Source: Opisthocomus hoazin (taxonomy: Eukaryota; Chordata; Aves; Opisthocomiformes; Opisthocomidae). From it: a DNA stretch of 64,000 nt. The notes beneath the pieces were generated by a model that was not told the origin of the DNA, did no database searches, and was given only the letters and a program-made list of their open reading frames with translations. A program made the position numbers and the translations under genes. Below, in pieces: positions 58,801-64,000 of the stretch (position 1 is its first letter; the number at the start of each line of letters is the position of its first letter). The DNA is taken from positions 2,442,001 through 2,506,000 of the forward strand of contig NC_134441.1 in the NCBI RefSeq assembly GCF_030867145.1. The letters run 5' to 3'.

Positions 58801-59988
58801 TGGAATATCTCCAGAGAAGGAGACTCCACAGCCCCTCTGGGCAGCCTGGGCCAGGGCTCCGGCACCCTCAGAGGGAAGAAGTTCTTCCTCGGGTTCAGCT
58901 GGAGCTTCCTCTGCCCCAGTTTGTGCCCGTTGCCCCTTGTCCTGTCACTGGGCACCACTGGAAAGAGTCTGGCCCCGTCCTCCTGACCCCCACCCTGCAG
59001 ATATTTATGGGCATTTCTAAGGTCCCCTCGCAGCCTTCTCTTCTCCAGGCTGAACAAGCCCAGCTCCCTCAGCCTCTCCTCGCAGGAGAGATGCTCCAGT
59101 CCCCTCCTCATCCTCGCAGCCCTCCGCTGGACTCTCTCCAGTAGCTCCTCATCTTTCTGGAACTGGGGAGCCCAGAACTGGACCCAGCACTGCAGATGGG
59201 GCCTCCCCAGGGCAGAGCAGAGGGGGAGGAGACCCTCCCTCGCCCTGCTGGCCACACTCCTCCTCATGCACCCCAGGATCCCATTAGGCAGAGCTACGCG
59301 GGGCGGAAGTTTGAGAGCCTTGAGCTCAGCTGTGCTGGAGAGTGGTTTGTCACTGACCCAGATGACTTTTTCAAAGGAGTTTTTAGGGGGAGGAGGGTTG
59401 GATTTGGGGGGAAGTCCCTTCCTTCTTCCCCTTGAAGCTTTTTTCACCTGTAGTCCTTGAAGTTGGAAGTGTCCGTAGTTATTTGCTGCCGTGGGAAGAA
59501 AATTCAAAGTCCCCTGAAGCTGCAGCTCAGCCCCTCTCTTGGAAGGCTGCCGGCATCTGTGGGGCCGCGACGGTGGCCGTTTACGAACGCCGTCAGGGAT
59601 TTTGCGTAGAAATCTCCGGGCGGTGCCGTCCGGCTCCTTTTCGGCTCCGCGGAGGCGCAGCGTGCCGGTGGGAGGGGAAGCTCCGTGCTCTCCCTTCCCG
59701 AATTGCGGCCGGGGGCAGCCGGCTGAGTGCCGCCGCGGTGATTTGCCTGCTTGAGCCTCCCCATTTAGCCTCAGCCATGTTTCGGGGATCCGTTCCCCGT
59801 GCTGGGAATTCCCTGACGCGTCCCCGAGGCACCGCAGAGCGGGCAGGTGGTTAGAAAGAGCCTGGGTTTTATTTGGAAGCTCATCAGAGACCCCCAGCCC
59901 GCTCAAACCCCGATGCTTTGCCGGAGCAGAAAAGCAACGCTGAGCTTCCGAATGGCTTAAACCTTTCTTTTTGCCTTTCCAGATCTAG
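55887..59988 (+). CDS. TGOLN2: Trans-Golgi network integral membrane protein 2 (TGN38/46-like)
   Basis: Type I membrane protein cycling between the trans-Golgi network and plasma membrane. Exons: 55887-55944, 56443-57779, 58402-58485, 59983-59988, totalling 1485 nt and 494 residues, in frame throughout. Signal peptide [19 protein letters not shown]; a lumenal domain encoded almost wholly by exon 2, first [14 protein letters not shown]-type repeats, then NNQGN/ENKDRNQ-type repeats rich in Asn, Gln, Ser, Gly and Asp; an acidic, serine-rich stretch; a membrane segment about 442-460 ([19 protein letters not shown]); cytoplasmic HNKRK; and the YQRL trans-Golgi retrieval signal at 487-490 in [10 protein letters not shown]. 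The last exon would add only Ile and a stop (AG|ATCTAG after a strong pyrimidine tract), as mammals also end a few residues past the motif. The tail and anchor are diagnostic; the lumenal sequence is lineage-specific. Confidence 0.93.
56750..57500 (+). repeat. TGOLN2: Coding tandem repeats in the TGOLN2 lumenal domain
   Basis: Degenerate 15-, 21- and 36-bp units (AACCAGGGCAACAACCAGGA, AGCAACCCCGGTAGCCAGGG) encode the Asn/Gln/Ser/Gly repeats. Shadow frames give Arg/Thr- or Leu/Val-rich ORFs with no other support. Confidence 0.9.
58682..59286 (-). mobile_element. CR1 LINE in the last TGOLN2 intron
   Basis: Antisense CR1 3' part of the same family as the POLD2 and DBNL copies. The minus strand reads the ORF2 C-terminus and 3' UTR; it is truncated at GATCCCATTA on its 5' side. 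Confidence 0.92.
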
Positions 59989-60377
59989 ATACCTCCTCGG
60001 AGACTCGGTGGGATAATGGCTGCTGGCGACGAGAGCGCAGGAACGCTGGGACACCCCCCGACTCCCCCCGCCGTAGCGCTCGGGGTCGTCGCTGTGCTGC
60101 CGCGTTCCGATTTCAGACAGCCGGAAGAAGGGGAAACGCTTTTGGGTTTTGCACCTGCACCTCGGTGACGTTAGAGCTCTCACTTCCTCGAAGCGCGTTT
60201 CTCCTTTCCCTGCTGCCTGAAGACGAACTCGTTTTCCGCTTGGCCGCCTGGCCTTGAGCCCACGACCCGGGGAGAGCCGGGCCCCAGCACTTGACAGAAC
60301 TCTTGTGTCCAAATGAAATGGGATTTGCCATCTACTGTACTGATGTCTCCTCTTTGGGGGGGGGGGGGAACCCCCCA

Positions 60378-60383
60378 AATAAA
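60378..60383 (+). terminator. TGOLN2: First TGOLN2 poly(A) signal
   Basis: AATAAA about 390 nt after the predicted stop, preceded by an 11-base-plus G run. Confidence 0.5.
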
Positions 60384-62896
60384 TCCGCCTGCGAAATGAG
60401 CCATCCGCCTCTTCCCCCTCGCATAGAGCTGCCTTTGTAAGCAGCACGCTCTTGCTTGAGCCGCAGACGTCCTCCCCTTCTGTCCATTGTATCTGGACGC
60501 TAAAAGTTTGGCACGTGACTGACTGCACTCGGTGGGAAACGACCCGCCAAGGACTCGGATTTGATTTGATTTTGATTTTTTCCCCCCCTCTCCCTGCGAT
60601 GAAGACAACGCTATAGAGTTCGCCGTCTCGATTCTCTCTTTCGCCGCCCCTCCCGGTCCCCAGAGTTCGGCCGTTGGCGCGGAGCCGCGGGGCGATGCTG
60701 GGAAGGAGGGCGGGTTGGGCGTGGGAAGCTGCGTGCCGGGTTGCCTCCGCGTGGTTGTCGCGGGTTTGATCGCTTCCCTCCCCCTCGTGAACACGCGGCT
60801 GAGCGGTAACGTAAAACGCACGGGCGTGCTGAAGCGTTTGGGCTGGAGGAAGCCCGCGGCCCTTCGCACCTCCTCCTCGAAATCGCGGTGTTGAGGCCCT
60901 GGGGTGCTCAACGAGAGCTCAACGGGTCGCACAGCCCTCGGCGGCGGCTCGCCGGCGACGTGCCGCGGTCTCGCCCGGTCGGGACGCGAGGTGCTCGCCG
61001 AGCGCCTTGGGAAACCGTTGCAGCCCGCGGCACGGGCGCCGTCCCTGCTGCCCGTGAGTCACCGCGGGGGTGTCTGCTCCTCCAGAATCACCTCCGGAGC
61101 AGGTGGCCGACGTCGCCGGTGCCGCTTCACGGCGCTGGGGGAGCTTGGGGTGGGTGAACGCCCGCGTGGGCAGCTGCTGGTGGCTGAGCCGGTCGCGTCG
61201 GTGTTGCTGTGGAGCACTTAAACCGGGGCCTGGGGTGTGGGTTGTATTTAAGGCTGCGAAACACGTTGATTCACGAATTATAGCTGTGAGATTTTTTGTA
61301 GTTCTACTCCAAAGATGTTTGTTTGAAACAGGGCGTTTCTGAGGAAGGCACGAGGTGCCTGCCTGGCCTCGTGCTTTTGTTTTTTTTCCAATATGGGCAG
61401 AATAAAATCGGTGTGAGGCAGCCAGAGCTCTTTGCACAGGTACGGCTGTGCGCCCGACGCCGGCGGCAGCCCTCCGTGAGTCGCCGTCTCCGTGCGCTCG
61501 CCGACTGACCGCACGGGAACAGTCCCGGCCGGGTGGGCTTCCCGGCTGCGACAGCGGCTTGCGGGAGGAGGCCGGCCCTTTTCCACCTTCCCGAGGCCGC
61601 GGACAACCGGTGATCTGCCCTGCGGTGGCTAAAGGCAGTCGCGTCTGACGAGGGTGAAGACATTGCCTTGTCTGGACACGAGAGCTGCGGCTGTGGTTTG
61701 TTTTTTATCTCAGTCGTTCGTTCCCTGCGTAAGAGGGAGAAGGGGCTTGACCCTCTCGTAAAAGAAAAATCCTCTCTGCTTGTGGGTTTGTTTTCCTGGC
61801 TGTCAGCAAGCACAAGGAGCGGGAGAAAGTCCCTCTTGGCTTTAAATAGCTTTCAAGGTTTCGGCAGTAAACTTTTTCGGATGCTGGATGTACTCGCAGA
61901 ACCTTTTTTGGAGACCGGGAGCGCGAGGTGAAGGGACAGCGAGTCCCGGAACGTAACCTCTGGGGGCAAAGCGCCTGCGGAGAAGGGCGGGAGCGCGCGC
62001 CCGCAGCAGGGCTCCGCCGCGGCGCAGATCCCGTCGGAGGAGTCGGAGGCTCGCTGGCACGCGGCCGATGTACGGGCGGGAGGTGGTGGCTTCGGTCTGA
62101 CGACGGCGGGGGGAGAATCCCGTGTTCCACCGTGTGAAACGCCGTGCGCTTCCGAGCTGCTCGTTCCCGGGTTTTTAGAGCGTGCGCGCTGTTTTCCTGC
62201 TTTCTCCTATTTTTTTTTAAATTGAAAAATGATTTACAAAGGTGGGGGGTTTTTTTTGTCCCCACCATCTCCTTGCTTTCCTGTCGGTCCTGTGTTGTTC
62301 CAAGCTGTGTTGGGCATCCCGCCGCGTCGCTGCTTACGGCGAGCCGAAGCCAGGGGGTTCTTCGGAGAGCGGGACCGTCGTACCTCAAACGTCGATGTCG
62401 TCGGGTTGGAGCGAGCACGAGCTCGTTCGTCAGGTTAACGAGGACGTGCGTCACGCCTCGCTGGGAGCTGCTCATTTGCTTGGTGCCAGGGAAGCGCTGG
62501 GTTCCCGGAGAGGCAGAGCTCAGGCTAAATCGGGGGGCGTCCCCCCAAAACCCCCCTCCCGAGGCGGTCCCGGGGGCGGCGGGCGGCCGGCCACGGTCGC
62601 TGCGGTTCTCCGAGCTGCGCGAAACCTCTGGGCTTGTTGATTTTTAGGGCATTTAAATTTCTGCAACGTGTCTCGGGCGGGTCAAGGTGCGCGGAACCTT
62701 TTCCCTTTGGACACGGCGCGTTCTTGGAGCGGATGTTGCCTGTCGGCACGCCGGGTTTTGGCAGACGTTACGGCTTTTGGGCCGGGTTGAATCAGCACGT
62801 GGTTTGTTTTCTGCTCTAGGGAAACGCGGCTTGCTTTGAAGGATCAGAATTTTTATATTTCTTTGTACTTTTTTTTTTTCCCTGTGTGGTGAAGTC
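60384..62896 (+). other. Probable extended TGOLN2 3' UTR
   Basis: No exons or repeats recognised. Moderate GC with T-rich tracts (61380, 62210, 62250) and a further AATAAA at 61401. It may be transcribed as alternative 3' UTR up to 62902. Confidence 0.35.
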
Positions 62897-62902
62897 AATA
62901 AA
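62897..62902 (+). terminator. TGOLN2: Distal TGOLN2 poly(A) signal candidate
   Basis: AATAAA in TCAATAAAAATGG, with further AATAAA sequences at 62920-62930 and 63031-63036. This cluster in AT-rich sequence is the strongest 3'-end candidate after the coding region. Confidence 0.5.
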
Positions 62903-63036
62903 AATGGATTTAAGGAAAATAAATAAGGAGTTTTCACCTCTTATTTTTTTTTGGTCTGTGTTCTTTTCACAATCCCCCGTAAAACCTGGTGACAACGCTG
63001 CAGGCTGGTTCCTCTTTGTGCAGGAGGGGAAATAAA

Positions 63037-64000
63037 ATGGTTTTAACAAAACCAACAGTCCGAGCCGAGTGGTTTGTGACGGTCTCCGAGCCGAGTGGTT
63101 TGTGTTCGGAGCTCGCAGCCGGAAGGAGCCGAGACAGATTTCAGCCGAGAGCGGATCTGAAAGGTTTCCAGTCTGCTTCACCTCCACCCCCGTTCCCCTC
63201 GACCCAGCTCGCTGCTGCGCGGGGTTATTTAGGGCCTGACCTTAAGACAGGGTTTCAACTGCTCTGAGCAGCGCTCAGCCGGGGAGCTCTCCTGCTGTAT
63301 TTCTTCTCTCACCCACAGGGCGGCTCTGAGGAGGACGCAGCCCTCGTCCCAGCGCATCGGAGACTGGGAGAGACTGGAAAAGCGGGAGCCTGGGGGGGCC
63401 GCTTCTGCTCCCCGCTGCGTGGGCCGTGGGAAGGGGGAGAGAAGGTGCCGTGATCAGCAGCGGATGGGGAGAGTGCTTCTGGGGAGCATCGGCCGCTGCT
63501 TCCTGCAGGAAGTGGAAGAAACTTTCTCCTTTCTCCCACTTTTTCCCCTAAAAGGAGAAAATCTGCCCTGCTGCACTCTGCTCCAGCTTGGCCAGACACC
63601 ATCTGCCTGGCAGGGAGCGCGGAGAACCGGCTGGGAAAAAGGGAGGGCCGCTTGTTCTCCTCTCGATGGGATTGCCGAGAGCTTGGGGGATGAAAAAAAG
63701 GATGGAATGGGGAGATTAAAAAATGGGAATTCTCTGTTTTTCTGTGTGTGGGGTTGTCAGAGTGAGCGCTCGTCCGAGCCTTCCCGCGAGGAGAGCAGAG
63801 CAGCGCTGTGCTGCGGGCGACTCCCCGAAGAAACGAGAATCACGGAGTTGTGCTCCCGGAGCTCTGCGAACCCCTTGCCCGCTTCCAGTCCTGCTGAGGT
63901 CTCAAAATTATTTAATTTGCCCCAGGGTGGAGCGGGTGCGGTGGGGCAGGAGCAGCCCTGCGGGTCCCTCGGGGGAGAGGTGAGCGTCCCGTCGCGCGTG
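63037..64000. other. Right-edge sequence, nothing recognised
   Basis: No gene, tandem repeat or transposable element that I can support. A small duplication of CCGAGCCGAGTGGTTTGTG occurs at 63059-63104. Confidence 0.4.

Overview
This is a GC-rich, gene-dense stretch of a bird genome. It has short vertebrate-type GT-AG introns, truncated CR1 LINEs with the avian-type 3' tail, one solo LTR, and introns packed with private minisatellites, as on avian microchromosomes. No species can be named from the sequence. A neoavian bird is the likeliest guess from the CR1 and LTR types (inference).

Layout. 1-860 (minus): TATA box and signal-peptide first exon of an unidentified gene that runs off the left edge. 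1680-11091 (plus): POLD2, DNA polymerase delta subunit 2, ten coding exons, with an apparent one-base frame break in a C9 run of the first. 11219-20380 (minus): AEBP1/ACLP, 21 coding exons that splice to a 1201-residue protein; it converges tail to tail with POLD2. 20381-24189: repeat-filled spacer. 24190-29642 (plus): CAPG, nine coding exons, 349 residues, with one GC-AG intron. 30547-45289 (minus): DBNL, last twelve coding exons only, with the first about 47 residues missing. 46575-46774: 200 N. 46775-47698 (plus): last exon and 3' end of a TCF/LEF factor, almost surely TCF7L1. 47700-53790: spacer with no gene recognised. 55380-62902 (plus): TGOLN2 (TGN38/46-like), with a TCTCGCGAGA/ETS promoter, a repetitive Asn/Gln/Ser/Gly-rich lumenal domain, a membrane anchor and a YQRL sorting tail. 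60384-64000: probable TGOLN2 3' UTR variants and spacer.

The genes are not one pathway. They cover replication (POLD2), matrix organisation (AEBP1), actin filament ends (CAPG), actin-endocytosis-kinase signalling (DBNL), Wnt transcription (TCF7L1) and trans-Golgi cycling (TGOLN2). The order interleaves genes found at human 7p13 (POLD2, AEBP1, DBNL) with genes at human 2p11.2 (CAPG, TCF7L1, TGOLN2). DBNL and TCF7L1 are both cut at the same 200-N gap, which makes that join suspect.

I found no previously undescribed molecular system. The most notable points are the different minisatellite in most of the larger introns, the duplicated exon-intron-exon block in CAPG, the double truncation at the gap, and nested transposable elements. 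Exon coordinates were read by eye from splice signals, frame continuity and remembered family sequences; no alignment was run.
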